Positions 16,487 to 25,423 are shown, counted from the first letter of the stretch. The stretch is DNA of 64,000 nucleotides from Gemmatimonadota bacterium (GCA_023249305.1 JAHFCU010000002.1:100584-164583); one strand, 5' to 3'. Made by a program: numbers and translations. The notes: generated by a model from the letters alone, not told the origin.

Positions 16487-17812
16487 ATGACCCAAGATCG
16501 CCTTCCCCGATTCATCGGGCCGTTCGCCGCCGCGTTCTACACCGTCGGCTGGACGATTGGCAGCGCGGTCTTTCGCGTGCCGGGGCAAGTGGCCACCAGC
16601 GCCGGCTCCGTCACGGCAAGCCTGTTGCTGTGGGCGGGCGGCGGTGTCGTCGCGCTCTGTGGAGCGTATTGCTACGCGGAACTCGGCGTGCGCGTGCCGC
16701 GATCGGGGGCGGAGTACGCGTACTGCTATGCCTCTTACGGCAGGTTCGTCGGCTTCCTCATGGCGTGGTGCGTGCTCTTCTCCACGCCCATGGCGGTCTC
16801 GGCCGTCGCGCGCGCGTTTGCCGACTACTTCGCTGTCATCTGGCCGCTCGATGAAGTGCGACGCCGGATACTCGCTGCGAGCGTCATCGCCGTGCTCGGT
16901 AGTCTCGCCGCGTTCTCCACACGCGCGAGCCTGCGACTCGCCGGGCTCGCCGGCGCGGGCAAGCTGTTCGCGCTGCTCGCGCTCGGCGTCACGGGACTAC
17001 TGTTCACCGGCGTACATCCGGGCGCGGCAACAGCAGCACCGCCTGTCAGTGGCCTCGGACAACTTGGACCGGCCATCGTCGCCATTCTGTGGGCGTACGA
17101 CGGCTACATGGCGGCGGCGACGTTGGCCGGAGAAGTTCGCGAGCCACAGCGCACGCTGCCTGTCGGCCTGCTGCTCGGCCTTGCCTTTATCGCCTTCGCC
17201 TACATCGGCACGAACATCGTCTACTTCCATGTCCTCGGCTTCAACGGTGTGGCAACATCCGAGGCTGTCGCCGCGCAGACGCTTGCCGCCGCCATCGGTC
17301 CGCGCGCGGCACAGGTGATTGCCGCGTTGGTGATGTGCTCCACACTCGGGACCGTTGCGGCGCAGATGGTAGGCCAGCCGCGCTACTATCTCGCGCCAGC
17401 GGAAGACGGACTCTTCCCGAAGTGGCTCGCGCGCGTCTCACCGCACAGGGCCACGCCAGCCAATGCGGTGCTGGCGCTCGCCGCGGTCGCCATCGTCTTC
17501 GTATTATCCGGCGGCTACTCGGCGTTGATCGGTGTGTACGCGATCGTTGGCTATCCGATGGTCGCGCTCTCGCTACTCGGAGCCGTCGCCCTGCGCCGCC
17601 GGCACGGCCCACCGACGGGCTTCTCGATGCCGCTGTATCCCTTGCCGCTCGTCGGTTTCGTCTTCGGCATCGCGGCCATGTGCATCGCAAGCATCGCCGC
17701 CAACCCGATAGCGCTGGTCTACGCGCTCTTCGTGCCGGTCACGGGGACTCTGCTCTACGCCGCGGCACGCCGTCGGGGTGCGTTTGGCGAAGAGGCAGGC
17801 ACCGGCAGTTGA
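16487..17812 (+). CDS. APC-superfamily amino acid permease
   Basis: 441 residues with about 12 hydrophobic segments. TM1 has the family signature FYTVGWTIGSAVFRVPGQVA (the GxG substrate-backbone loop of APC transporters), and TM6-like WAYDGYMAAATLAGEVREPQR is characteristic of the LAT/YhdG type. It probably imports or exchanges amino acids; specificity is unknown. The start at 16487 directly precedes the first helix; the longer ORF start has no support. The YaiO gene begins 15 bp downstream, so co-transcription is possible though functionally unexpected. Confidence 0.88.
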   Translation: MTQDRLPRFIGPFAAAFYTVGWTIGSAVFRVPGQVATSAGSVTASLLLWAGGGVVALCGAYCYAELGVRVPRSGAEYAYCYASYGRFVGFLMAWCVLFSTPMAVSAVARAFADYFAVIWPLDEVRRRILAASVIAVLGSLAAFSTRASLRLAGLAGAGKLFALLALGVTGLLFTGVHPGAATAAPPVSGLGQLGPAIVAILWAYDGYMAAATLAGEVREPQRTLPVGLLLGLAFIAFAYIGTNIVYFHVLGFNGVATSEAVAAQTLAAAIGPRAAQVIAALVMCSTLGTVAAQMVGQPRYYLAPAEDGLFPKWLARVSPHRATPANAVLALAAVAIVFVLSGGYSALIGVYAIVGYPMVALSLLGAVALRRRHGPPTGFSMPLYPLPLVGFVFGIAAMCIASIAANPIALVYALFVPVTGTLLYAAARRRGAFGEEAGTGS

Positions 17813-17827
17813 GCGTAGATTGCGAGC

Positions 17828-18634
17828 GTGACGCGCACTCAGCTACCATCCGCATCCTGTCTTTGCGCGCTGCTCATCGCGGTGGTTCCACACACCGTGA
17901 GGTCGCAGGACGTCAGCGTCGGCAAGGCGAAGGCACCGGAACGCAGCGTCGCCGGGGAAATCAGCTATGTCTCGTTCGCGGGCGACGTGGATCCGTGGCG
18001 CTTGGCATCAGTTTCCCTCTGGCGACGCAGCACGGCCGGCACGTTCATCGCTCGCGCGAACTACGCCAACCGCTTCTCCACCAGCGGCGTGCAAGTCGAA
18101 GGCGACGCCTACCCTCGTCTTAGCGACAAGACATACCTCTACTTCAACGCCGGATATAGCAGCGCAACCGTCTTTCCCGCGTGGCGATTCGGCGCCGAAG
18201 CATTCTCTGCGCTGCCCGGCGCGTGGGAAGCGTCCGCCGGCGTGCGCCAACTGCGTTTCAACGGCGTGCCGGTGACAATGCTCACAGGTTCCGTCGGCAA
18301 GTACGTCGGCAACTACTGGCTGTCGTGGCGTCCGTATGTGCGCTTGCGGGCCGGAACGACGTCGCTCTCCTCGAGCGTCGCGGCACGTCGCTACTACGAG
18401 GACAGCGAGCACTGGGTGGGCGTGATGGTCAGCTACGGCAGCGGTCCCACCGAGCGCATCACGCCCGATGCTGTGGCCCGCACGCATGCCTTCTCGCTCG
18501 CTGTTAACGGCTCGACGAGTCTCGCACGCCGGCTGCTGGCCACGTGGACGATCGGCCGCGACGCCGAGGAACTTGCGCCGGGCAGCACGCGCACGAGCGT
18601 GACGGTCACGGCGGGCCTCAAGCGGAGCTTCTGA
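17828..18634 (+). CDS. YaiO family outer-membrane beta-barrel protein
   Basis: 268 residues from a GTG start. A signal peptide (CLCALLIAVVPHTVRSQ) is followed by alternating amphipathic strands rich in aromatic residues (ANYANRFSTSGVQVEGDAYP, YLYFNAGYSS, YWLSWRPYVRLRAG, VGVMVSYGSG), ending in F as outer-membrane barrels do. The pattern fits the YaiO family, usually linked to export or modification of exopolysaccharide. It is followed after 4 bp by a response regulator, then a HEAT protein and a processive glycosyltransferase, which supports a polysaccharide secretion role. Confidence 0.8.
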   Translation: MTRTQLPSASCLCALLIAVVPHTVRSQDVSVGKAKAPERSVAGEISYVSFAGDVDPWRLASVSLWRRSTAGTFIARANYANRFSTSGVQVEGDAYPRLSDKTYLYFNAGYSSATVFPAWRFGAEAFSALPGAWEASAGVRQLRFNGVPVTMLTGSVGKYVGNYWLSWRPYVRLRAGTTSLSSSVAARRYYEDSEHWVGVMVSYGSGPTERITPDAVARTHAFSLAVNGSTSLARRLLATWTIGRDAEELAPGSTRTSVTVTAGLKRSF

Positions 18635-18638
18635 GCGC

Positions 18639-20543
18639 ATGGCTGACGTATCGCCCGTACTGCGTGAACGGTTTCTCGCCTCGGCGCGCGCCACACTTGA
18701 GCGGCTGCAGCAGTATGGCGTGCTGCTCGAAGCCGATTCGCGCGATGCGGCGCTCCTCGACACACTGCGGCGAGAACTGCACCGGCTGCGCGGCTCGTCG
18801 GGCTCGTATGGATATGACGACGCGAGCGAGCGCATTGGCCAGATGCTGCAGCGCGCGGCGGCATGGGCCGTGGATCCCACGCTCGAAGCCGAGCACCGGG
18901 GCGCGCACGTGCGTCACCTGGTGGATGCGCTCTACACGGCGTTCAACGCCGTCGGCGAGCGGCCGCCGGAGACGGGGGTCCGCGTTGTCTGGTGTGTGAA
19001 TCCACCGGACGGCCGCATCGCCGAGTGGAGCAAGATCGCCGCGTCCTCGGGGTTGCAGTTCTTCCCCATGGGCGCCGTCGATTTCGCCGAGCACACGCGA
19101 CAGCGCGAACGGCCGTATGCGGTGATTGCGCCAGCCGATCTCGGGCGCAAGCTGCCAGTGCCGGACGGCCTACCACTCGTTTTGCTTGCGAGCGAGCGAC
19201 ATGCCGCCACGCCCGCCGGCCGATCCTTCGGCACGGTCACCGTGGTGGATCCAGCGATCGCCGCCGACGATCTAGCGGTTGTCATCGAACGACTCGCGCA
19301 GTGCACATCGGTGGCTGGCGGGTCAGTGGTGATCCTCGATGATGATCCAACCATCCTCGTGCTGGCGCGTGCGATTGCCGAGAGCGCCGGTCTGCGTAGC
19401 GTGACCATTGACGATCCCACTGAACTCGTCCGCACGCTCGAGGATGAGCGGCCCAGCGTGCTCCTCATGGACGTGCAACTGCCGGGGACTACCGGCTTCG
19501 AGCTCACGCGTCGGCTGCGCGCCAACGCCGATTGGACGAATCTTCCCATCATCCTGTTCTCGGGTGACGCGAGTAAGGAATCTCGCGAGAATGCTGTGGT
19601 CGCCGGCGCCGACAGTTTCGTGCCTAAGCCCGTCGCGCCAGCGGAACTGCGGACGCAGTTGCTGGCACAGATTGAGCAGGTGCGGCAAACACGCCTTGCG
19701 AGTGGCGCGAATCCTGCCACGGCGCTCCCCGAGCACGAGGTGGGCTTGCGTGAGGCCGAAAAACTCTTCGGCGCGATGCGTCGCGAGGGCGGTGCACTGA
19801 GCACGGCGATGATCCGTCTGCGCGATTCGGCCGACGAGGTGCGTTGGCCGCACACGTGCGCTTTGCTGATGCGCGCGTTGCGCGGCACCGGCGCCACGCT
19901 GGCGCACTATGACAGCGTCTCGCTTGTTGCCACCGTGCGCGACGGCTACTACCCGATGCTGCGCGCACTCAACGCACTGCGAGCTGCGGATCCAGACGAT
20001 GAAGGGCCGCGGTGGGTGCTTGGATTTGCCGAGGCGTCCACGGCCGGCGCGCCGCACGCGGCGGACCTGTGGCACGCCGCGGCTGACGCTGCGGCCGCGG
20101 CCATCGCCTTGGGGCAGGACAATCATGAATGGGCGCCCGAGGACTCGACGCGCGCGCCCGACGTGGTGATCGTCGAAGATGATGTCTCATTCTCCGATCT
20201 GCTGGAATACGCACTTCGGCAGGAGGGCTACACGTTCAAGGTCCTGCGCACGGGCCCGGAGGCGCTGGAGGCGCTGCGCGTCATGCCCGTCGTGTCGCAG
20301 AAGCCGCTCGTTCTGCTTGACCTCGACCTGCCTGGACTCGACGGCCACGCGATTCACGAGCGCCTGCGGCTCGAGCGTCCACGTGACTTCACCGTGGTGT
20401 TCCTCAGCGCGCACACTGGCGACGCCGACCAGGTGCGTGCGCTGCGCGGGGGAGCTACGGATTACCTGACCAAACCCGTGAGCCTGCGCGTGCTGCTCTC
20501 AAAATTGCCGCGCTGGGTGCGCCAGCCACGGAGTGCGACGTGA
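18639..20543 (+). CDS. Multidomain response regulator: Hpt, REC, degenerate GGDEF-like, REC
   Basis: 634 residues. An N-terminal Hpt-like helix bundle contains ELHRLRGSSGSYGY (the phospho-His position) near residue 48. A receiver follows at about 225-345 with DDD, DVQLPG (phospho-Asp) and a K in FVPKPVAP. A second receiver at about 505-625 has EDD, DLDLPGLDG and YLTKPVS. Between them, about 370-490, a segment (ALSTAMIRLRD ... LAHYDSVSLVATV) resembles a degenerate GGDEF fold with the signature lost; that is inference. It probably gathers a phosphorelay signal and controls the downstream glycosyltransferase. Its stop overlaps the HEAT gene start (GTGA). Confidence 0.85.
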   Translation: MADVSPVLRERFLASARATLERLQQYGVLLEADSRDAALLDTLRRELHRLRGSSGSYGYDDASERIGQMLQRAAAWAVDPTLEAEHRGAHVRHLVDALYTAFNAVGERPPETGVRVVWCVNPPDGRIAEWSKIAASSGLQFFPMGAVDFAEHTRQRERPYAVIAPADLGRKLPVPDGLPLVLLASERHAATPAGRSFGTVTVVDPAIAADDLAVVIERLAQCTSVAGGSVVILDDDPTILVLARAIAESAGLRSVTIDDPTELVRTLEDERPSVLLMDVQLPGTTGFELTRRLRANADWTNLPIILFSGDASKESRENAVVAGADSFVPKPVAPAELRTQLLAQIEQVRQTRLASGANPATALPEHEVGLREAEKLFGAMRREGGALSTAMIRLRDSADEVRWPHTCALLMRALRGTGATLAHYDSVSLVATVRDGYYPMLRALNALRAADPDDEGPRWVLGFAEASTAGAPHAADLWHAAADAAAAAIALGQDNHEWAPEDSTRAPDVVIVEDDVSFSDLLEYALRQEGYTFKVLRTGPEALEALRVMPVVSQKPLVLLDLDLPGLDGHAIHERLRLERPRDFTVVFLSAHTGDADQVRALRGGATDYLTKPVSLRVLLSKLPRWVRQPRSAT

Positions 20544-21613
20544 GCTTGCTCCTGATCCTCGGCGTCATCGCCGTGACGCAGGTGATCTTCGTGGTCCTCT
20601 TGGCGGCGTTCGTCGTCGTCCGCCGCGAGCGACGGTCGCGGCGCGTGCAACGCGTGCAGAGCGGTCGCGCGCAGCTCAGCGCTCCACTGGCGAAGTGGCT
20701 GGTGGAGGCGAGCTCCGTCGAGAAGTTCGTTGCGGGTTTGCGCGTGCTGCCGCACGAGTCCGCACTGGCCTTCGCTTCGGAGATTCACGACATGCGCGTG
20801 CCGCTCGAACAGCGCGCGAGTTTCGGCGCCGCGTTGCGCAATGCACCCTGTGTGCACTGGGCCATTGCGGGGGCGGGAAGCTGGCGCTGGTGGCGGCGGC
20901 TCGACGCCGCGCGCGCTCTCGGAATTGTCGGCACGCTCGACGACGCCGATGCGCTGAGGGAACTACTCGAGGACGTGCACCCGGCAGTGCGGCTCGCGGG
21001 CACGCAGGCGCTGACTGCGGTCGCCGACGCCGAGCTCGTCCGCGTGGCGGTCGCGCACTACCCGTACGAAGCGCTCGCGGTGAGGCACTTTACTACGAAT
21101 ACGCTGCGCACCGTCTGGCAGCTCGCTGAGGCGCCGCTGCGGTCCTTCCTCACGTCTCCCGAGGCGACGGCGCGAGAACTCGCGGCGTGGCTGGGGCTCG
21201 CGGAGTCGCTCAATCTGCCGTCCTTGCGGTTGGCGACTACCGCGCTGGCCACGCATGCCGATTCAGAGGTGCGCGTGGCGGTGGCACGCGCGCTGCGCCG
21301 GTATCCGCACGCCGAAACGGTTGAGGCGCTCCGCAGACTGCTGGACGACCCGCAGGACTTCGTTCGCGCCGCCGCCGCGCAGGCGCTTGGCACGCTGCGG
21401 GCTGCCGAGGCACAGCCCTGGCTCGAACGTCGGCTCACCGACCAGGCGTGGTGGGTGCGCTTCCGCTGCGCCCTCGCCCTCGCCCTGCTGGGAGAGCCAG
21501 GGCGTGCCGCGCTGCGCCACGCCCGGCAGTCGCCCGATCGCTTTGCGCGCGAGATGGCCGTGATGACGTCGGGCCTCGCCGATGGCGCCGTGCTGGAGCT
21601 CGCAGAAGTATGA
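20540..21613 (+). CDS. Membrane-anchored HEAT-repeat protein
   Basis: 357 residues. A single N-terminal transmembrane helix (LLLILGVIAVTQVIFVVLLAAFVVV) and a basic stop-transfer (RRERRSRR) are followed by helical repeats in the cytoplasm. The HEAT/PBS-lyase-like repeats are clearest at SEVRVAVARALRRYPHAETVEALRRLLDDPQDFVRAAAAQALGTLR (in parts). HEAT arrays bind other proteins. Its position between a response regulator and a processive glycosyltransferase, with 4-bp overlaps on both sides, suggests it links the regulator to the synthase. GTG start. Confidence 0.82.
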   Translation: MSLLLILGVIAVTQVIFVVLLAAFVVVRRERRSRRVQRVQSGRAQLSAPLAKWLVEASSVEKFVAGLRVLPHESALAFASEIHDMRVPLEQRASFGAALRNAPCVHWAIAGAGSWRWWRRLDAARALGIVGTLDDADALRELLEDVHPAVRLAGTQALTAVADAELVRVAVAHYPYEALAVRHFTTNTLRTVWQLAEAPLRSFLTSPEATARELAAWLGLAESLNLPSLRLATTALATHADSEVRVAVARALRRYPHAETVEALRRLLDDPQDFVRAAAAQALGTLRAAEAQPWLERRLTDQAWWVRFRCALALALLGEPGRAALRHARQSPDRFAREMAVMTSGLADGAVLELAEV

Positions 21614-23022
21614 TGCACGCCCTCGCCGAGATGCTCGCCGCGCTCGACACGACGATTCTCGTTTACTTCTTACTGCTCAATTCGTTTTACGCGCTGCTTC
21701 TGCTGCTCTCATTCCCGGAGTTGTGGACGCATTTTCAACTCGCCGACGATGAGTACTTCTCGCACGTGCTGTCCAGCGACGCGCTGCCGCCTATCTCGGT
21801 GCTCGTGCCGGCATACAACGAGGAAGTGACCATCGCGGCGAGCGTGATGTCGTTTCTGACGCTCCAGTATCCGCGGCACGAGGTGGTGCTCGTCAATGAC
21901 GGGTCGAAGGACCGCACGATGGAGGAACTGATTCGGTCGTATGACTTGTACGAAGTGCCGCCCGCGATCCAGCGCACCATTTCGACCGCCGCAATCCGCG
22001 CGGTATACCGCTCGCGCACGCACACGCGGCTCCTCGTCATTGACAAGGAGAACGGCGGCAAGGCCGATTCGCTCAACGCCGGCATCAACGCGGCGCGCTT
22101 TCCGTTCGTCATTGCCTGCGACGCCGACACGCTCATCGAGCCCGACGCGCTCCTGCGCCTCGCGCGTCCGTTGCTGCTGGGGCGCGAGATCGCGGCGATC
22201 GGCGGCACCATCCGCGTGGTGAACGCGTGCAAGGTGGAACTCGGCCGCGTGACCGAGGCGCGCGTGGATTCACGCTGGCTCCCAGGCTGCCAGACGGTGG
22301 AGTACCTGCGCGCCTTCCTTTTCGGGCGACTCGGGTGGAATCGCATTGGCGGCAACCTCATCATCAGTGGCGCGTTCGGTCTCTTCGCGCGCAAGTACCT
22401 GCTCGCGATCGGCGGCTACCAGGTGGGCAACGTGACCGAGGACATGGACCTCGCTGTGCGCCTGCACGTGCACCTGCGCCAGCGCGGCATCAAGGCGGCG
22501 ATGCCGTTCATTCCCGACCCAGTGGCGTGGACCGAAGTGCCGTCGTCGCGGAAGATTCTGCACCGGCAGCGCGAGCGCTGGCACCGTGGGCTCATCGGTA
22601 CCATTTGGGAACGGCGTCGCATGCTGTTCAATCCGCGCTACGGTACGGTGGGCCTCGTCGCGCTGCCGTTCTTCGCCTTGGGCGAAATGCTCGCGCCGGT
22701 CGTTGAACTACTCGGCTACCTCGGCCTCGTGCTGGGTCTGCTACTCGGAGCAGTGAACAAGCCGTTCGCGGTCGCGTTTCTCGCGGTGGCCATTGGCTAC
22801 AGCATCCTGCTCTCGATGTGGGCCATCGTGCTCGAGGAAGTGACGTTCCGTCGCTACAACGCGCGTCGCGATCTATGGCGCCTCTTCTTCTTCGCGCTTG
22901 TCGAAGGGATCGGCTACCGGCAGCTCACCGTGTATTACCGGTTGCATGCCTTCTGGAAAGTGGCGCGCGGCGAGAAGGGATGGGGCGTGATGCAGCGGGA
23001 AGGGTTCGCCAACGCAAAGTAG
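21610..23022 (+). CDS. Processive family 2 glycosyltransferase, membrane polysaccharide synthase
   Basis: 470 residues. The N-terminal hydrophobic segment (TTILVYFLLLNSFYALLLLL) precedes a GT-A domain starting SVLVPAYNEE. The catalytic residues of processive GT2 enzymes are present: VLVNDGSKD, CDADTLIEPDAL, NVTEDMDLAV and the QRERW form of the QxxRW motif. Three or four C-terminal transmembrane helices follow. It resembles PgaC/NodC/BcsA type synthases of beta-linked polymers. Its start (ATG at 21610) overlaps the HEAT stop. With the YaiO barrel and regulator it forms a compact exopolysaccharide unit. Confidence 0.9.
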   Translation: MMHALAEMLAALDTTILVYFLLLNSFYALLLLLSFPELWTHFQLADDEYFSHVLSSDALPPISVLVPAYNEEVTIAASVMSFLTLQYPRHEVVLVNDGSKDRTMEELIRSYDLYEVPPAIQRTISTAAIRAVYRSRTHTRLLVIDKENGGKADSLNAGINAARFPFVIACDADTLIEPDALLRLARPLLLGREIAAIGGTIRVVNACKVELGRVTEARVDSRWLPGCQTVEYLRAFLFGRLGWNRIGGNLIISGAFGLFARKYLLAIGGYQVGNVTEDMDLAVRLHVHLRQRGIKAAMPFIPDPVAWTEVPSSRKILHRQRERWHRGLIGTIWERRRMLFNPRYGTVGLVALPFFALGEMLAPVVELLGYLGLVLGLLLGAVNKPFAVAFLAVAIGYSILLSMWAIVLEEVTFRRYNARRDLWRLFFFALVEGIGYRQLTVYYRLHAFWKVARGEKGWGVMQREGFANAK

Positions 23023-23024
23023 CG

Positions 23025-24701
23025 TCAGTCGTACCACCCCTGCAGCTTCCACCCCGACGCATCGCGATAGAGTAGGAATTCCTGCTCCAGTTCGTCGCTC
23101 TCGCAACGCCAGTAGTCGCGCGCGAACGATGCGTCGGTCCACCACGCGCCGGATAGCCGCTCCGGTCCGCGCGCGCGCGCAATCGGGATGCGCCGGCCAC
23201 GCCAGTCAATGGCGCGCGGGTCGTTGCGCGGCCCAGCGATGACGGCAACCGGCTCGGGAGATTCGAGCAGGCGGAGAGAGATGGGAGATAGGAGATCGGA
23301 GATGCGAGATGATGGCGCGATTCTTCCTTCTCTCATCTCCCTTCTCTCATCTCCCATCAGTGTCCCCTCCCACAATCCTTCCCGCTCCGGACAATACGCA
23401 TCCCGCGCCACCGGCCGCACCACACCCTGCGCACCCAGCGCCGTGCGCAGCCGCTCGAACGCGGCCTCGGCTGCTGCTGGATCGCGCCACGCCGGCGCGA
23501 GCAAATCGCCTTGTTCCGCGCCGAGCGGCGCCGCAGCCGTGATGGCCACCGTCACCGCGCACACCGGCGCGGTGAGCGTCCACGCGTCGAGCAGCGCGCG
23601 GCACCGCTCGAACCACGGCGCCACGCGCGCGAGCGCACGCGGCACGCGCACCTCGCGCGTGATTGTGTGCGGGGCGCCGCCCGATGGCAATGCGCCGCGT
23701 CCGTCGTCGAGCGTCAACGTGATCGCCACGGCCACGGCCGCGCGTCCGTCGCGCACGAGGTCAGCCATCAACCGCTCAAGCGCACCACGCACAAGAAAGA
23801 GCACGGGCTCGACGTTCGTGGTGCTCATGGCGAGTTCGGCATGCGCCTGCCGCGGCGGTGCACAATGCGCGAGCACCGGACGCCGCGGATCCATTCCCTG
23901 CGCAAGCCGCCACGCCGAGAGACCGGCGGCTCCCCAACGCCGCTCCACGTCGCCGCTCGCGAGCGCGGCCAGCGCACCACACGTGCCAAGGCCAAGTGCA
24001 ATGAGTGCTTCGCGCACCTCGGCGTCCATGGGAATCAGCGAAAGCGGAAGCGGCGCGAGATAGGCCGCGTCGCCGCCCGGCGGGACGATGCAGCACGGTG
24101 AGTGATTCTCTTCGGAGGCCTCGCGCGTTCCACCATCCACCGTCAACCGTCCACCGTCAGCTGCTTGCCACGTTGCTGCTCTTGCTGCGACGCAAGAGTC
24201 GGCAATCGCGACCCTCGCGCGCGGATGCCACACCCGCGCCATGCGTTGCAGCGTGTGAATGAGCGCGCGTTCGCCGCCCAGCGCATCGAAACCCGCGGCG
24301 CCGATCCACCACGTGCCCGGCATGCCGGTGGCGGGGACGACTTGCGGGCTCGCCGAGAGAAACGCGGCACTCGTGCGCGCGACTTCGCGCGCGATGCACA
24401 CGTCGTCCCACGCGCGCACTTGCAGTTCGGCACAGCGTCCGCGCGCCGCGGCGATGGTCATCCTCGCACGTACATGCGCGCGAGCCGCGGCCGCCGTGAC
24501 AGCGCGCAGCCGCTGACCATCACGCAGGGCGAGTGGCTGCTCGTCCCAGTGCGACACGGGCGCTGCCGGCGCGCTCGCTGCGCCGGTTGGGGTCGCGTCG
24601 AGCCACACCGCGCCGATCGGGAACCTGGGGATCCTCACGCACGCAATGCGCGATGCGCCGCGCGGCGTGATCCGTTCCGTGGCGTGCTCCATCGCCGGCA
24701 C
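23025..24701 (-). CDS. imuB: ImuB, Y-family DNA polymerase-like mutasome protein
   Basis: 558 residues. The N-terminal strand IACVRIPRFPIGAVWL is typical of ImuB. The fingers and palm region has ARGRCAELQVRAWD and later PATGMPGTWWIGAAGFDALGG, and LGLGTCGALAALASGDVERRWGA is the HhH thumb segment. ImuB usually lacks polymerase catalytic acids and bridges DnaE2 to the beta clamp. Two heptad-repeat insertions are read in frame (AADGGRLTVDGG and GDERREMREGRI ... SSRISDLLSPI). The start lies 182 bp inside imuA, an unusually long overlap. Its stop faces the GT2 stop, 2 bp apart. Confidence 0.9.
   Translation of the reverse strand: MPAMEHATERITPRGASRIACVRIPRFPIGAVWLDATPTGAASAPAAPVSHWDEQPLALRDGQRLRAVTAAAARAHVRARMTIAAARGRCAELQVRAWDDVCIAREVARTSAAFLSASPQVVPATGMPGTWWIGAAGFDALGGERALIHTLQRMARVWHPRARVAIADSCVAARAATWQAADGGRLTVDGGTREASEENHSPCCIVPPGGDAAYLAPLPLSLIPMDAEVREALIALGLGTCGALAALASGDVERRWGAAGLSAWRLAQGMDPRRPVLAHCAPPRQAHAELAMSTTNVEPVLFLVRGALERLMADLVRDGRAAVAVAITLTLDDGRGALPSGGAPHTITREVRVPRALARVAPWFERCRALLDAWTLTAPVCAVTVAITAAAPLGAEQGDLLAPAWRDPAAAEAAFERLRTALGAQGVVRPVARDAYCPEREGLWEGTLMGDERREMREGRIAPSSRISDLLSPISLRLLESPEPVAVIAGPRNDPRAIDWRGRRIPIARARGPERLSGAWWTDASFARDYWRCESDELEQEFLLYRDASGWKLQGWYD
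23270..23359. repeat. Inverted 7-bp repeat arrays, locus H4 (inside imuB)
   Basis: The left arm has heptads gagatgg, gagatag, gagatcg, gagatgc; the right arm has tctcatc, tcccttc, tctcatc, tcccatc. The two arms are complementary and could form a hairpin. They are read in frame near the C-terminus of ImuB. Confidence 0.85.
24130..24160. repeat. 7-bp tandem repeat, locus H5 (inside imuB)
   Basis: Heptads ccaccat, ccaccgt, caaccgt, ccaccgt are read on the minus strand as DGGRLTVDGG in the middle of ImuB. Confidence 0.75.
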
Positions 24702-25374
24702 ATTCCACCTCCACCCGCTGCGCGGGCCCTCCTTTTTCGATCGTGATCATCAGCCGGCGCGATGTGGGCCGCGTCGGGGCAGGGGATGCGACGCGGGCGT
24801 GCCCGGTCAGCCGCGCCGTCAGGTCGAGCGCATCCACGCGCTGCTTAACCCGCGCACGCTGTACACGCAGTTGCAGCGTGCCGGCCACGCCTGCGTGCTG
24901 TCCGTCGGGGGCAAGCAGCACGAGCGCCGCGTCGCTCGCGCGCGCGAGACGCACCAAGCGCACCGCGACCACGCGCGACAAGGCGGGCGCGCCGTCAAGC
25001 ACCACTAGGCCAAACGCACCGCTGCGCAGCAGCACGTCGGCGCACCACGCGCCGCGCGCGGGATCATCGGGACGCACGACCCACAGGCCGTCGTATACGC
25101 CGAGTGCGGCCCAGTCGCGCGGGGCAAGCGTGCGATCCGCGTCCACGTAGGCCACCCACCATCCCGTGTGCAGCGTAGCGGCAACGAGCTGGCGCGCGAT
25201 CGTCGTGCGTCCGCTGCCGGGGGCGCCGGTGATTTCAGTGAGTCGGCCGCGCGGGAGGCCATGATCGGGAAGGATCGCGTCGAGTGCGGCCAATCCCGTG
25301 GCCAGCCCTGGCATAGCCGGGCGTAACCCTTCGACAATCTCGGCGAGTTGCTGGCGCAGGGCGGCAATGGACAC
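24520..25374 (-). CDS. imuA: ImuA, RecA/SulA-like mutasome protein
   Basis: 284 residues from a GTG start. The RecA-like core has GLPRGRLTEITGAPGSGRTT (Walker A, GAPGSGRTT) near residue 45 and VVLDGAPALSR (Walker B region) near residue 125. ImuA is known to work with ImuB and DnaE2 in SOS mutagenesis. The last roughly 60 residues are Arg-rich and overlap the start of imuB in another frame, so the functional protein may end near residue 225. A putative SOS-type direct repeat lies 32 bp upstream. The pair imuA-imuB is separated from dnaE2 by an unrelated operon. Confidence 0.85.
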   Translation of the reverse strand: MSIAALRQQLAEIVEGLRPAMPGLATGLAALDAILPDHGLPRGRLTEITGAPGSGRTTIARQLVAATLHTGWWVAYVDADRTLAPRDWAALGVYDGLWVVRPDDPARGAWCADVLLRSGAFGLVVLDGAPALSRVVAVRLVRLARASDAALVLLAPDGQHAGVAGTLQLRVQRARVKQRVDALDLTARLTGHARVASPAPTRPTSRRLMITIEKGGPAQRVEVECAGDGARHGTDHAARRIAHCVREDPQVPDRRGVARRDPNRRSERAGSARVALGRAATRPA

Positions 25375-25405
25375 GGCACACCATCAGAAGACGGGTTTTA
25401 CAATT

Positions 25406-25423
25406 ACCGAAGAAATACCGAAG
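25406..25423 (-). promoter_or_regulatory. Putative SOS-type direct-repeat operator upstream of imuA
   Basis: The plus strand reads ACCGAAG, aaat, ACCGAAG, 11-bp period, 32 bp before the GTG of imuA. It differs from the dnaE2 site in one base of the spacer. No other copy was noticed in the window. Confidence 0.55.
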
